The notes: generated by a model not told the origin, from the letters alone. Positions 18,976-29,710 are shown, counted from the first letter of the stretch. The stretch is DNA of 64,000 nucleotides from Pseudomonas citri (GCF_025336485.1 NZ_JAODAB010000007.1:1-64000); one strand, 5' to 3'. Numbers and translations: made by a program.

Positions 18976-19036
18976 ACAAAGCTTTTGTTCGGCCCGGGGT
19001 CGCGCAGGCACTTCTCGTACAACGCCTGAGGTGAGT

Positions 19037-19050
19037 TTGATACAGGTCAA
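19037..19050 (+). promoter_or_regulatory. FNR/Anr box before uspA copy 3
   Basis: TTGATACAGGTCAA, nine of ten half-site bases, with ATGATT at 19073-19078 at class II distance as the -10. The UspA ATG follows at 19138. The 240-base divergent gap therefore holds two FNR boxes, 75 bases apart. Confidence 0.78.
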
Positions 19051-19137
19051 GTCAGCGCCACCGTTGACGCCCATGATTGACTCTAGACGGGCGAAGCGTC
19101 GCCCGGTGCCCACAGGTTCTTGCCCGGGAGGTTTGCC

Positions 19138-20057
19138 ATGTCCACACAATCACGCTTGATGCTGGTCGTCTCACCGCTGATGGAGCACAGTCCGGCTTTC
19201 GATCGGGCAGCCGCGCTGGCCAAGGCCGAGGGAGCCGCGCTGCACATCGTCGCCTTCGACTACCTCGAAGGCCTGGCCACGGCCAACCTGGTCAACGAGC
19301 AGGCTCTGGAGCAGATGCGTCTTGGCTACATCGAGCGCCACCGCCAGTGGCTGGAAGAACAGGCCAGGCCACTGCGCAAGCTGGGTATCGAAGTCACGAC
19401 CGAAGTGACCTGGGTCGAGCGCCCCTTGCAGGAGATCCTGATTCACCTCAAGGAAGAACCGATGACCGCGCTGGTCAAGGCTGTCGAACACGAGTCCTGG
19501 CTCTCGCGCATGATGTTCACGCCCCTGGACGTGCACCTGCTACGCGAATGCGAGGTGCCCCTGCACTTTGTCAACAAAGTCGTCCATGCCCGTCCACGCA
19601 AGATCCTGGCGGCCATCGATCCGTTTCATCACGATGCCGGCTATGAGGGGCTCAACGACCGGATCCTGAGCGAGGCCAGCAAGCTGGCGGCCTCCTGCGA
19701 CGCGACGCTGGAAGTCGTCTACGCCTACGACTTATCGTCCATTACCGCCGCCCAATACGGCTTTGGCGATGGCTCGATGTTCTTCTCCTCGACCCTGGCC
19801 CAACGACTCTACGAGTCCCAGGGCGCCGCCTTCGATGCCCTGGCCGAACGCAACGGCATCGCAGCGGACCAACGGCGCATGATCATGGGCGACCCGGCCA
19901 AGGTGCTGGCCAGCTATGCAGCGTCCCACGACATCGACGTCATCGTCATGGGCCGTGTACGCTACGCCAACCAAAACAAGCTGATCGGCAGCACCATCGA
20001 AAGCCTGCTGTACAAGATGCCGTGCAGCTTGTGGGTGATTGCCCCGCAGCCGGTCGG

Positions 20058-20061
<4 letters not shown>
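19138..20061 (+). CDS. tandem universal stress protein (UspA x2), third copy
   Basis: A 307-residue double UspA protein; the C-terminal domain ends [22 protein letters not shown], an ATP-type UspA motif. It is more distant from copies 1 and 2 ([19 protein letters not shown] in place of FFTPLDWRLLR). GGGAGG lies six bases before the ATG. It meets the truncated FisR gene tail to tail, with the two stop codons overlapping at 20058-20061. Confidence 0.9.
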
Positions 20062-20930
<869 letters not shown>

Positions 20931-20931
20931 C

Positions 20932-21582
20932 GTGCTGTTCGGTGTCCCCGACTATGTGCCGGCGCTGATGCAGTACATCAACGCCTATGGGGTTGACCTG
21001 AACCTGGGCAACACGTTGACAGGCGTGGATGGTCCGGCACGGACCGCGACATTCAACTGCGTCGAAGCCGACGGCAGTTCCCGGCGGGTAACTCGCGAGT
21101 TCGACCTGCTGCACGTGGTGCCGCCGCAGGTCGCACCGGACTTCATTCGCGTCAGCCCGCTCGCCGATGCGGCCGGCTGGGTTGACGTGGCTCCCGACAC
21201 GCTGCGCCACAAGGCGTGGACTAATATTCATGCATTAGGTGACGTCACCAACACCAGCAACGCCAAGACAGCGGCAGCCGCCCGCAAGCAGGCGCCGGTC
21301 GTGGCGCATAACGTGCTGGCAGCCATGGACAAGGCCAAGGGCAGTGCCCATTACGATGGTTACGGTTCCTGCCCGCTGACGGTGGAACGCGGCAAGATCG
21401 TCCTGGCGGAGTTCACCTATGGCGGCCGGGTCGCGCCCAGTTTTCCCTCCTGGCTGATCGACGGTACCCGCCCTTCGAGGCTGGCCTGGCTGCTCAAAGA
21501 GCGAATTCTTCCACCGCTGTACTGGAAAGGGATGCTCAAGGGTCGCGAGTGGATGGCAAAACCGGAGCTGGCGGACTTATGA
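20932..21582 (+). pseudogene. sqr: 5'-truncated sulfide:quinone oxidoreductase
   Basis: The surviving 216 residues are the C-terminal half of an SQR-like FAD flavoprotein: NIHALGDVTNTSNAKTAAAA is the second FAD-binding motif, and YDGYGSCPLTVERGKIVLAEF is typical of SQR. The N-terminal GxGxxG and active-site cysteines are missing, as a full protein has about 400 residues. Homology starts at VLFGVPDYV, immediately at the joint with the truncated FisR gene. It cannot oxidise sulfide by itself. Confidence 0.8.
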
Positions 21583-21613
21583 AGTCGAACCTGAAAGCCG
21601 GGAGTACGAGAAC

Positions 21614-22414
21614 GTGACCGTGCCATTGCTCGGTTTCATGGTGGGCATCGTCCTGGCGTTGACGGGCGCAGGCGGAGGCATATTGGCCGTGCCATTCCTG
21701 GTGTTCGGGGTGGGCATGGGCATGGCTGAAGCCGGGCCGATCGGTTTACTCGCGGTGGGCATGGCCGCCAGCCTGGGGGCCGTGATGGGGTTGCGAAACC
21801 GCACCGTACGCTATAAGGCCGCCCTGCTGACCGCTAGCGTAGGGATCATCTGCTCGCCCGTTGGGCTCTGGCTGGCCCAACGCACACCCAACCGTCCACT
21901 GACGATACCGTTTGCCCTTTTGCTGATGTACGTGGCGTTGCGCGCCTTTCAAAAATCCTTGCCCGGTTACGCCAGGCAAAAGGCCGCGCTCAGGCAAAAA
22001 CCACCACCATGCCTCTTGGATGAACATCGCGGCAAGCTCAACTGGACCGGTCCTTGTGCGTGGGCGCTCACGCTCTCCGGCATGCTGGCCGGGTTGCTTT
22101 CCGGCCTGCTGGGGGTGGGCGGTGGTTTCGTGATGGTGCCGGCGCTGCAGCGCTACACCAACTTGAGCACGCAGTCGGTGCTCGCCACCTCACTGACCGT
22201 CATCGCCCTGGTTTCCATTTCCGGGGTACTCGCAAGCTCGGCCACCGGTCACTTGCAATGGGCGATTGCCGCGCCGTTCTCCCTGGGCGCACTCTTGGGG
22301 ATGGCGCTCGGGCGCCTGATCGCAGCCAGGCTAGCGGAGCCTCATCTGCAAAAAGGCTTTGCCCTGTTGTCTACGCTGGTGGCAGTGGCCCTGCTGGTAA
22401 AGGCCATTGGCTGA
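21614..22414 (+). CDS. TauE/SafE family sulfite exporter-like permease
   Basis: A 266-residue integral membrane protein with two repeats, GAGGGILAVPFL near residue 18 and LLGVGGGFVMVPALQRY near 170, the doubled motif of TauE/SafE (DUF81) anion exporters. In sulfide-oxidation loci it is thought to export sulfite or thiosulfate. The start is a GTG at 21614 with GGGAG eleven bases upstream. It follows the broken sqr by 31 bases, so its original promoter was probably lost with the deletion. Confidence 0.85.
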   Translation: MTVPLLGFMVGIVLALTGAGGGILAVPFLVFGVGMGMAEAGPIGLLAVGMAASLGAVMGLRNRTVRYKAALLTASVGIICSPVGLWLAQRTPNRPLTIPFALLLMYVALRAFQKSLPGYARQKAALRQKPPPCLLDEHRGKLNWTGPCAWALTLSGMLAGLLSGLLGVGGGFVMVPALQRYTNLSTQSVLATSLTVIALVSISGVLASSATGHLQWAIAAPFSLGALLGMALGRLIAARLAEPHLQKGFALLSTLVAVALLVKAIG

Positions 22415-22427
22415 TCGCGTCGTCTAG

Positions 22428-22444
22428 ATTTTTCGTACAGAGCC
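22428..22444 (-). repeat. GGCTCTGTACG repeat end (copy 2, inverted)
   Basis: ATTTTTCGTACAGAGCC is the reverse complement of the 16350 element with two base changes. It faces copy 1, so the 6-kb segment with two UspA genes, DUF4010, the broken fisR/sqr and TauE is flanked by inverted copies. The flanking bases CTA and TAA allow a TA duplication, but this is weak. Confidence 0.5.
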
Positions 22445-22477
22445 TAATATCAACGCTGTGGCTGTTGGAGAAAACAT

Positions 22478-22912
22478 ATGAATGTCGACTGGCTCAACTT
22501 CACCCCCTGGTCATCCCTGGCGGGCGGCGCACTGATTGGCCTGGCGGCGAGCCTGTTCGTCGTGGCCAACGGGCGCATCGCCGGCGTCAGCGGCCTGATC
22601 GGCAACCTCCTGCAACGTGGCGACGACGGCGCGAGTGAAAAGGCGCTGTTTCTCCTGGGCCTGCTCGTCGCCCCGCTGGCCTGGGGAGTATTTGCCGTTG
22701 CTCCCTCGATAGTGTTTCAGAGCGGCTGGCTCGGTCTCATCGTCGCCGGCCTGCTGGTGGGGGTCGGCACCCGCTACGGTTCCGGCTGCACGAGTGGCCA
22801 CGGTGTGTGCGGCGTCTCGCGTATGTCGCCGCGCTCAATGATCGCCACGGCGTGCTTCATGCTCAGCGGTTTCGCCACAGCGTTTGTCCTGCGCCACGTA
22901 TTGGGGGTGTGA
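22478..22912 (+). CDS. YeeE/YedE family transporter, first half-protein
   Basis: A 144-residue membrane protein with about four helices and the YeeE/YedE (sulfur transport, DUF395) signature [19 protein letters not shown], with C and H residues proposed to handle thiosulfate or persulfide sulfur in this family. Paired half-length genes of this kind are common beside sulfide-oxidation genes. Its stop is one base before the next ATG. Confidence 0.85.
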   Translation: MNVDWLNFTPWSSLAGGALIGLAASLFVVANGRIAGVSGLIGNLLQRGDDGASEKALFLLGLLVAPLAWGVFAVAPSIVFQSGWLGLIVAGLLVGVGTRYGSGCTSGHGVCGVSRMSPRSMIATACFMLSGFATAFVLRHVLGV

Positions 22913-22913
22913 C

Positions 22914-23333
22914 ATGCTCAAACTGACTGCATTCCTGGCCGGGCTGCTGTTTGGCACCGGCCTGCTGTTGGCGGGCATGACCAACCCGACCAAAGTGCTG
23001 GCATTCCTGGACCTGACCGGAACCTGGGACCCCTCCCTGGCCTTGGTGATGATCGGAGCCATTGGGGTCGCCTTTGGCCCATTGACCTGGGCACGCCGGC
23101 AATCGCGTTCGCTGCTCGGTAGCCCCATGCAGCTCCCGGTCAAGCGGGAACTGGACCGACGCCTGATCGGCGGCAGCCTGGTATTCGGTATCGGTTGGGG
23201 CATCGCGGGGATCTGCCCCGGGCCTGCCGTGACCACCCTGCTGACGGGCCATTGGCAAGCCTGGGTGTTCACCCTGGCCATGCTGGCCGGCATGGTGCTG
23301 TTCAACGCGCTGGAGCGCCGACGCAACCGCTGA
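22914..23333 (+). CDS. YeeE/YedE family transporter, second half-protein
   Basis: A 139-residue partner of the preceding gene, with [31 protein letters not shown] and the second cysteine motif [12 protein letters not shown]. The two are probably subunits of one sulfur-species permease. It is convergent with the sensor kinase; only 35 bases separate the genes. Confidence 0.85.
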   Translation: MLKLTAFLAGLLFGTGLLLAGMTNPTKVLAFLDLTGTWDPSLALVMIGAIGVAFGPLTWARRQSRSLLGSPMQLPVKRELDRRLIGGSLVFGIGWGIAGICPGPAVTTLLTGHWQAWVFTLAMLAGMVLFNALERRRNR

Positions 23334-23368
23334 GCCGACTTCATTTGCCGGGCGAGCGCGCCGCGGGG

Positions 23369-24736
23369 CTAAAAACGAGCGATCTCCAACGTGGCATTTA
23401 GCCCGCCCTCGGCCCGGTTCTCCAACCGGACCTGGCCTCCCAGGCGATCGGCGATGGCACGCACGATGGTCAACCCCAAGCCTGCGCCCTGATCATTTCC
23501 GCGGCTGTAGAAACGCTCGAAGAGCCGATCATGCGCGGCTTCGTCGATTCCCGGGCCCTGATCTTCGACGGACAACTCGTAGCGATCTTCTTTCTTTGTC
23601 AGTCGAACCGTGATCACCCCGTGGGAGGGCGAGAAATTGGCAGCGTTGGTCACCAGGTTGTTCAGCGCAATATCGATGACCGCCGGGTCGATCCTGACCG
23701 GCCCTACGTCACCGCTGACGTCCAGCACCGGCTCGAGTCCCTTGCTCAATAACCATGGCGTCAGTTGCACCAGGCTTTCGCGAACCGTGGCGGCAAGGTC
23801 GATGGCCGTCGGGGTTCGCACGTCCGCTTGCGGCTCGAGGCGGGCCATGGTGAGCAATTGATTGACCAGGCGCGTGGCCCGATCGACGCCCGCGATCAGA
23901 TGGGCCAGGGATTCGCAACGGCTTTGCTCGCTCCCCGCCTCCATCAGGTTTTGGGCATGCACCCTGAGGACCGCCAGGGGCGTGCGCAACTCATGGGCCG
24001 CGTCGGCGATGAAGCGGCGCTCGCGGCCCATCAGTTCCTGGATTTGCGCCAGGACCCGGTTAAGTGCCGCCTGCATAGGCTCAAGCTCGGTAGGCAGCGG
24101 CATCAACCGCAAGGGTTCGAGCGAGCCCGGATGTCGGGCGCGCAAGCGGGCAGCCATGTCCACCAGTGGCTTGAGGCCCCATCCGATCGCCAGCCAGATC
24201 ACCGCGGCGAGCATCAGGCTGCCGATCAGGTTGGGCACGACGGTATGGCGCACGATTCGATCGACCAGGTCGGCGCGCACGTCATCACGCTCGCCAACCC
24301 AGATCTTCAAGCCATATTGCGGGTCGTCCAGGACAAACGCCCGCCACTTGCGCTGTTTCTGATCCACCACATCGCTGAAGCCTGCGCTCGCTGGAGCCGC
24401 CGTAAAAGTCGGTGCACTGGTGGTATGGACCAATATCGCGCCCTGCGCACTCCAGACCTGGAAGGCGATTTTGCTTTCGTAGGGATGGCCGCCCCCCCCG
24501 GGGGTCGCCTGCCCCAGCGCCTGATTGAACGCCTGGTACAACTCGGCGTGCTCTTTACTCGCCATCGGCATGCGCATGACACCTTGCAGCAAGCGGGCGT
24601 TCTGGGCCAACTGGGCGTCATAGACTTCGGCGATTTCGTGGTTGCTGTCGTGAACGTTGAAAACGCTGATGACCAACAGACCCAGGAACAGCAGGCCAAG
24701 GATCAGCGTGAGGGTGCGCCGGCGGATCGAACTCAT
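23369..24736 (-). CDS. sensor histidine kinase (QseC/PmrB type)
   Basis: The 455-residue kinase has a first membrane helix at 8-26, a periplasmic sensor of about 140 residues, a second helix at 167-187, a HAMP-like linker, an HisKA domain with H248 in FIADAAHELRTPLAVL, and an HATPase with N-box NNLVTNAANFSP and G-boxes DQGPGID and GAGLGLTIV. It overlaps the regulator gene by four bases. This pair closes a seven-gene operon, and the signal it senses is unknown. Confidence 0.88.
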   Translation of the reverse strand: MSSIRRRTLTLILGLLFLGLLVISVFNVHDSNHEIAEVYDAQLAQNARLLQGVMRMPMASKEHAELYQAFNQALGQATPGGGGHPYESKIAFQVWSAQGAILVHTTSAPTFTAAPASAGFSDVVDQKQRKWRAFVLDDPQYGLKIWVGERDDVRADLVDRIVRHTVVPNLIGSLMLAAVIWLAIGWGLKPLVDMAARLRARHPGSLEPLRLMPLPTELEPMQAALNRVLAQIQELMGRERRFIADAAHELRTPLAVLRVHAQNLMEAGSEQSRCESLAHLIAGVDRATRLVNQLLTMARLEPQADVRTPTAIDLAATVRESLVQLTPWLLSKGLEPVLDVSGDVGPVRIDPAVIDIALNNLVTNAANFSPSHGVITVRLTKKEDRYELSVEDQGPGIDEAAHDRLFERFYSRGNDQGAGLGLTIVRAIADRLGGQVRLENRAEGGLNATLEIARF

Positions 24737-25395
24737 CGACGCTCCTCCACCAGGTAACCGACACCCCGGATGGTGCGGATCAGGTCGGTGGAGAATTTCT
24801 TGCGCAAGTGGTGAATGTGCACTTCCAGGGTGTTGCTCTCGGCCTCCTCGCTCCAGCCGTAGAGCAACTGCATCAGATGATCGCGGGTCATGACCCGGCC
24901 AGGCGGCGAGAGCAGTTCATGGAGCAGTTGATACTCCTTGGGCGTCAATGCCACTGGCTTGCCCTGATAACTGACTTGTTGGGCACCGGGGTTCAAGCTG
25001 ATACCGGCGTGTTCGATCAGCGCCTGTGCCCTGCCTGCGCTGCGGCGCAACAAGGCCCGTAGTCGCGCCTTGAGCTCCGCCAGGTCGAAGGGCTTGATCA
25101 GGTAGTCGTCGGCACCGGCATCCAGCCCGGCAATGCGGTCTTCGGTGGCATCCCGGGCGGTAAGGACCAGCACGGGCAGGTTCGAACCGCCATCACGCAA
25201 GCGACGCAGCACTTGCAGGCCATCCATCCGTGGCAGGCCCAAGTCCAGCACTGCCAGGTCAAAGGCTTCGCTTTGCAACGAATGCAAGGCGCTGCTGCCG
25301 TCCTGCAACCAATCCACGGTGTACCCTTCGCGGCCCAGGGCCTGGCGGATGCCGTCCCCCAGGGCCACGTCATCCTCGATCAGCAATAGACGCAC
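24733..25395 (-). CDS. OmpR-family response regulator (QseB/PmrA type)
   Basis: The 220-residue regulator has a receiver with acidic pocket EDD and phospho-acceptor D51 (VLDLGLP), and a winged-helix domain ending TLEVHIHHLRKKFSTDLIRTIRGVGYLV, characteristic of the QseB/PmrA branch. I chose the GTG giving MRLLLIEDD; another GTG two codons upstream is possible. It is ten bases downstream of the TPR gene, so it shares the operon. It probably binds the CTTAA-type box at 29711. Confidence 0.87.
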   Translation of the reverse strand: MRLLLIEDDVALGDGIRQALGREGYTVDWLQDGSSALHSLQSEAFDLAVLDLGLPRMDGLQVLRRLRDGGSNLPVLVLTARDATEDRIAGLDAGADDYLIKPFDLAELKARLRALLRRSAGRAQALIEHAGISLNPGAQQVSYQGKPVALTPKEYQLLHELLSPPGRVMTRDHLMQLLYGWSEEAESNTLEVHIHHLRKKFSTDLIRTIRGVGYLVEERR

Positions 25396-25405
25396 GCACA
25401 CTCCG

Positions 25406-26050
25406 TCAGTCGAGTTTCTTGTTCACGTCCACCAGCAACGCTTCGATCTCCTTGCGGCGCCCGGCGTCGGCGCTTTCCCGACCGGGCCGGGGCGCGGCCT
25501 GCAAGGCTTTTTGCAGGGCCGTCCTGGCTTCAGCGTAGCGCTTCTGGCGGTAGAGGTGGTCGCCCCAGAAGTACAAGCTGTCGATGCCATTCGGGTTCAG
25601 TTGCAACGCTTGGGTGAGCAACTGCTCGGCCTTGTCCGAATCGCCGAAACCCAGCGGCCAGCCCGGTACCCGGTCATAGAGCGCGCCAAGGCTGGTGTAG
25701 GCCGAACCTTGCAGGGCTTTGGGGTCCAGCGTCAAGGCGGTTTCCAGGTCACCTTTGGCCTCCTTGACCTTGCTCAACGCGCCGATCCCGCCCTTGGCGC
25801 CGGCCCAACTGCTGTTGACGATGCCGGACCAGATCCACGCCTCGGCCACTGACTGTCGTTCCTGTTTGAACGTCGATGCCTGGGCTGCCAGCTTCTCGAA
25901 AGCCTCGGCGCGTTGCCCTTCGGGCAGTTCGTACTGGATGTGTGCCCAGCTTTGCTGGATGGCCGCGAGGCGCTGCTGGTCTGCGTTATCCAATGCCCAG
26001 GCACCTTGACTCAAGGCGCCGAACAGGACACAGGCGAGGATTTTTTTCAT
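25406..26050 (-). CDS. exported TPR-repeat protein
   Basis: A 214-residue protein with signal peptide MKKILACVLFGALSQGAWA and two recognisable tetratricopeptide-like units (DLETALTLDPKALQGSAYTSLGALY, and KAEQLLTQALQLNPNGIDSLYFWGDHLYRQKRYAEARTALQKAL). The cleaved product should be periplasmic. It overlaps the SDR gene by four bases. The partner is unknown; it may scaffold the other operon products or feed the sensor kinase, which is inference. Confidence 0.8.
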   Translation of the reverse strand: MKKILACVLFGALSQGAWALDNADQQRLAAIQQSWAHIQYELPEGQRAEAFEKLAAQASTFKQERQSVAEAWIWSGIVNSSWAGAKGGIGALSKVKEAKGDLETALTLDPKALQGSAYTSLGALYDRVPGWPLGFGDSDKAEQLLTQALQLNPNGIDSLYFWGDHLYRQKRYAEARTALQKALQAAPRPGRESADAGRRKEIEALLVDVNKKLD

Positions 26051-26862
26051 GGCTTGAGATGCTCGTTTTCGGGTTTATGACTCAGGCGGCGGACCAGCGG
26101 CAATTGCTTGCGCAGGCCGCGGTCCACCAGATTGGGCAGCAGGCTGTTGAGGCCGACGAAAAAACGTTCGGGCCAGCCCAGGTACAGTTCCCGGCGGTCG
26201 CCAATGATGGCGTGGATCACCGCCGACGCGACGGTCTGCGGATCGTCGACATTGGCCTTGAGCGCCTGGTTGAGGGCGTCGGCTGCCGGGCTGTTCATCG
26301 ATGTGCGCGTGGCCCGGGGCGCCACGTAGAGCACACCGACGCGGGTGTCCGCCAGCTCGCGGCGCAGTGCCTCGGAAAACCCACGCAAGGCAAACTTACT
26401 GGCGCAGTAACTGGCGTAGCCGGGATAGCCGATCGAACCGTAGGTCGAGCCGACATTGACCACCATGGCGCTGTCAGCCTGTTCGAGCAGCGGCAGCAAC
26501 AGTTTAGTCAGGCAAATCGGCGCACTGACATTCACCGCCAGCATGGCGTTGATTTCGCTGTCATCCAGCTGTTCGAGCATGGCGAAGTGGTTCACACCCG
26601 CGGCATTGATCAGCAGGTTGATGCCTCCGAACGCTTCGGCGGCGGCCAGGACCTTGCGCCGTTCCGTCGCGACGGTCAGGTCGGCGCCCACCCAGCACAA
26701 CTGCTGCGGGTAACGCTCCATCAATGGCAGCAACGCCTCACGATGCCTGGCCACGGCCAGCACCCGCGCACCACTGGCGCACAGGGCGTCGGCGATGGCC
26801 TGGCCGATCCCGCCGCTGGCGCCCGTCAGCACCACGCGAGCATCACACAGGCGCATGTTCAT
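26047..26862 (-). CDS. short-chain dehydrogenase/reductase
   Basis: A 271-residue SDR. The cofactor motif TGASGGIG lies at residues 13-20 and the catalytic YxxxK in GYASYCASKFALRG, with NVGST before it. The extended C-terminus (YLGWPERFFVGLNSLLPNLVDRGLRK) is seen in SDRs that act on long acyl chains. Three ATGs lie close together; I use 26862, which has GGGGGG upstream. It overlaps the end of the iron-enzyme gene by 20 bases. Confidence 0.85.
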   Translation of the reverse strand: MNMRLCDARVVLTGASGGIGQAIADALCASGARVLAVARHREALLPLMERYPQQLCWVGADLTVATERRKVLAAAEAFGGINLLINAAGVNHFAMLEQLDDSEINAMLAVNVSAPICLTKLLLPLLEQADSAMVVNVGSTYGSIGYPGYASYCASKFALRGFSEALRRELADTRVGVLYVAPRATRTSMNSPAADALNQALKANVDDPQTVASAVIHAIIGDRRELYLGWPERFFVGLNSLLPNLVDRGLRKQLPLVRRLSHKPENEHLKP

Positions 26863-27517
26863 GCCCCCCATCACGGGGCAGGCCCCGGAACATGTCGGTG
26901 TACAGTCCGTACACCACTTTGGAGGCGTAGATCACCGCAGCCTGGTCCGCCGGATCATCGAGCCGGTTCATCAAGCTGCGGTAGGTCTGCATGTGCTCGA
27001 TGTCCAGGGACCCGTGGGAACTCAGGTAGCTGAACGCAGTGGCGGGCAGTTCCAGGCGCTGGCGAATGCTCTCGGCCGCATGGGTCGCGAGGGCGATGCT
27101 GGTGCCTTCGAGCACATTGACCATGCCGAACAACCCCACCGGGTTACCCCGGGCAATCAGGTCGTAGAGGTAGCTGACCATCAGTTCGATAGGCAGCGCG
27201 GGTTGGCCGTTGCGCACTGCTTCCTTGTCACCACCGCAGGCGGCGATGTCATCGAGCACCCATTGCTCGTGACCGTATTCTTCCTCGATGTACTCGCACA
27301 CGGCCTTGCGCAACCATTCCAGGTGCGCGGGTAGGCGCGCGCCACAGGCCATCATCAACGGTACGGTGTGGCGCACGTGGTAATAGGCTTGGGTCAGGAA
27401 ACCCCGATAGCTGGTCAGGCTGACCTGGCCTGCGAGGGCATCGCGGATGATCGGCAGGTTGAACAACGCCTGGCGTTCTTGCTGGGTGGCTTCTTGCAAG
27501 GTGTCGAAAAAACTCAT
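26843..27517 (-). CDS. haem-oxygenase-like diiron/iron enzyme (TenA/HDO-type)
   Basis: A 224-residue all-helical protein of the iron-containing redox enzyme family. Likely metal ligands are E79/E80 and H83 in EYIEEEYGHEQW, E137 in NVLEGTS, and H168, D172, H175 in SSHGSLDIEHM, a good match to the haem-oxygenase-like diiron oxidase (HDO) pattern. Known HDOs include UndA, BesC and SznF, which do oxidative C-C cleavage or N-oxidation. Neighbours (AMP ligase, SDR) suggest it acts on an activated or free fatty-acid-like substrate. The stop of this gene and the start of the ligase overlap by four bases. Product not known. Confidence 0.8.
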   Translation of the reverse strand: MSFFDTLQEATQQERQALFNLPIIRDALAGQVSLTSYRGFLTQAYYHVRHTVPLMMACGARLPAHLEWLRKAVCEYIEEEYGHEQWVLDDIAACGGDKEAVRNGQPALPIELMVSYLYDLIARGNPVGLFGMVNVLEGTSIALATHAAESIRQRLELPATAFSYLSSHGSLDIEHMQTYRSLMNRLDDPADQAAVIYASKVVYGLYTDMFRGLPRDGGHEHAPV

Positions 27518-28995
27518 GATGGGGATTCCTCAGACAGAACAGGTTCGGTAAGCAGCGCCCGGTAATGCTCGAGGATGGCCTCGCGGCGTGGTCGGCCGTT
27601 GGCAGTGAGCATGCCGTTGGCGGCGCTGAAGGGTTGCTCCAGGCGCGTCCAGCGATGGATCCGGGCGTAATCGGGGAGCGCGGCGTTGGCCTTGGCCACG
27701 GCCAGTTCCAGCGTCTGGTCGGAGCATTCGGGCCGGATCGGCCAGAGCAATGCATGGTTCAGTGGCAGGGCTTCGCCGTAGACAAAGGCCTGGGCGATCT
27801 CGCCGCCCTGGGTGAGCTCGGCTTCCACCCATTCGGGACTGACGTTGCGTCCGAAACTGGTCACGAACTGGTGCTTCTTGCGACCGCGCAAGTAAAGAAA
27901 ACCCTCGGCATCGAACTCGCCCAGGTCGCCGCTGGGCCACCACGGGCCCTGGTGCGGTGGCTCGCCGAGGTAACCGAGCAAGGTCGAGCCCTTGATCAGC
28001 ACTTCACCGTCGTCGGCCAGGCGCACCTCCACATGGGGCAACGGCCGGCCAACACTGCCGGCACGCTGGGCCTGCGGTCGATTGAGGCACACCACCGAGG
28101 CGCACTCCGACAGCCCATAACCTTCAAACACCGGCAGGCCCAGGCGCTGGGCCCGTTGCAGCAATTCCTGGGAGGTCCGCGCACCGCCCACCGCGGCAAA
28201 CCGCAGGGTACGTGGGTCGAACGCCTGCTGTTCGGTCGCCATGACCAGCATCAACAGCAACTGCGGTACCAGAATCAGACTCTGCGGCCGACGCGCGGCC
28301 AGGCAGCCGAACAGGCGCGCCGGGTCGATTCCGCTGGCGCCCTGGATACCGAGGGTCTTCTGGCTCGGCAGGCTGAGCATCGCGCCGGCATACAGTGCCG
28401 CGTAGCAACCGAGGTTCTCCAGCAGGATCGCCAGGGGCAACAAGGCCAAGTGATGTCCGGGCGCGACCGGGCGGCTGGCCTGCTCCAGTTCGTAGGCCAC
28501 CCGCAGCAGGCTGTCGGCGCTCAGGCACACGCCCTTCGGCGTGCCGGTGGTGCCGGAGGTGAAGGTCAGCTTGGCGGTGCCGGGCAGCAGGCGGCCCGGC
28601 TCGTCGAAGTCTCGCCGCCAGAACGCCCCGTTGCGCTGATAGCCGGCGGCTTGCAACTCGGTGTCGAACACCGGCTCGGCAAGCACGCGCTCGGCCTGGC
28701 TCTGCTCCAGGCAGTGACGGCGCTGGGCCGGGCTGAAAAACGCCGGGAGGATGACGCAGCACACGCCTTCGAACAGCGCGGCGAGGTCCCAGAGCATCGC
28801 TTCGATGCCATTGTCCAGGGCCAGGGCCAGGACGCCGATGTGTTCGTCGCGTAGACGTTGCTGACGCAGTTCCACTTCGGTGCAGAGCGTGGCGTAGTCC
28901 ATCTGCGAATCGTCGCCCCACAGCGCGACAGCGTGTCCCTGGCGCCGGGCATGTTCGTGCAGGGTACGTTTGAATCGCTGCATTTCAGGCGACAT
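27514..28995 (-). CDS. AMP-dependent synthetase/ligase
   Basis: A 493-residue ANL-superfamily adenylating enzyme. The phosphate loop LTFTSGTTGTPKG is at residues 143-155, and YGLSECASVVCLN is the A5 motif. It is shorter than typical acyl-CoA synthetases (about 550) and has a reduced C-terminal domain, so thioester formation is uncertain. The start chosen (MSPEMQRF) overlaps the thermostable-hemolysin gene by eleven bases. It probably activates a carboxylic acid for the HDO or SDR enzymes. Confidence 0.86.
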   Translation of the reverse strand: MSPEMQRFKRTLHEHARRQGHAVALWGDDSQMDYATLCTEVELRQQRLRDEHIGVLALALDNGIEAMLWDLAALFEGVCCVILPAFFSPAQRRHCLEQSQAERVLAEPVFDTELQAAGYQRNGAFWRRDFDEPGRLLPGTAKLTFTSGTTGTPKGVCLSADSLLRVAYELEQASRPVAPGHHLALLPLAILLENLGCYAALYAGAMLSLPSQKTLGIQGASGIDPARLFGCLAARRPQSLILVPQLLLMLVMATEQQAFDPRTLRFAAVGGARTSQELLQRAQRLGLPVFEGYGLSECASVVCLNRPQAQRAGSVGRPLPHVEVRLADDGEVLIKGSTLLGYLGEPPHQGPWWPSGDLGEFDAEGFLYLRGRKKHQFVTSFGRNVSPEWVEAELTQGGEIAQAFVYGEALPLNHALLWPIRPECSDQTLELAVAKANAALPDYARIHRWTRLEQPFSAANGMLTANGRPRREAILEHYRALLTEPVLSEESPS

Positions 28996-29662
28996 GACTG
29001 GTCTCCCCCAGCGTGGCTGGCAATCCCAGGCGGGAGAACAGGCCGGTGTTGCGCAAATGGATGAAGCCGGCGCGAATGTTGCCAACGTGGACCCACGGCT
29101 GGCTCTCGTAATAACGGCCCCAGAGGTGGCGGTCTTCCCCCAGGCGCTGCGGGTCGGCCGGACACAGGGTTACCGGCTTTAGCCCCAGGCGATGGAAGCT
29201 GTTGACCAGCCCGACGTTGCCGGTGAAGGCCACCCACTCCAGGCCGCCCATGGCCAACAGGTAAGTGATCGCAATGATGCTCAATCGGGCACTGCCGGTG
29301 TCGCTGGCGGCCAGGTTGCCGACCTCCACAATGCCCTCGCGGTCCACCGGGCGATCGGCGGCGGCGTTTACCAACGACTCGATGGGCTCATCCAGATAGC
29401 GCTCCAGGAACAGCGGCCCCTGCGTGGCGAGGCGCACCCCAGCCACGGCACAGAGCCGCCCCTGGGCATCGTCGAGCCCGAACAGCTCGGGCATGAAGTG
29501 CCGGATGTCAGCGCCGTGGACATGGCGGAAACGCTGTCGAATAAAGGCTTCGAATTCGGCCCGTCGCGCCTGTTCCGGCAGGGCCTGGTGCAGATGGCGG
29601 ACGGCTTGGCCGGCCTCGCCGAAGGCCAGCGGCAGGTGGATGTTCCAGTCAAAATCGGCCAT
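28985..29662 (-). CDS. thermostable hemolysin family protein
   Basis: A 225-residue member of the T_hemolysin family named after the Vibrio delta-VPH gene. Typical stretches are FMPELFGLDDAQGRLCAVAGVR, EVGNLAASDTGSARLSIIAITYLLA and FTGNVGLVNSFHRLGLKPV; the fold resembles GNAT acyltransferases. Haemolysis may be an indirect effect of a product. First gene of the operon, with GGGAGAAGG nine bases before its ATG and a CTTAA box 50 bases upstream. Confidence 0.85.
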   Translation of the reverse strand: MADFDWNIHLPLAFGEAGQAVRHLHQALPEQARRAEFEAFIRQRFRHVHGADIRHFMPELFGLDDAQGRLCAVAGVRLATQGPLFLERYLDEPIESLVNAAADRPVDREGIVEVGNLAASDTGSARLSIIAITYLLAMGGLEWVAFTGNVGLVNSFHRLGLKPVTLCPADPQRLGEDRHLWGRYYESQPWVHVGNIRAGFIHLRNTGLFSRLGLPATLGETSHVA

Positions 29663-29710
29663 GGATAAACCTTCTCCCTCAAGCGGTTGGGAGAAGTATC
29701 GGGAGCGTTT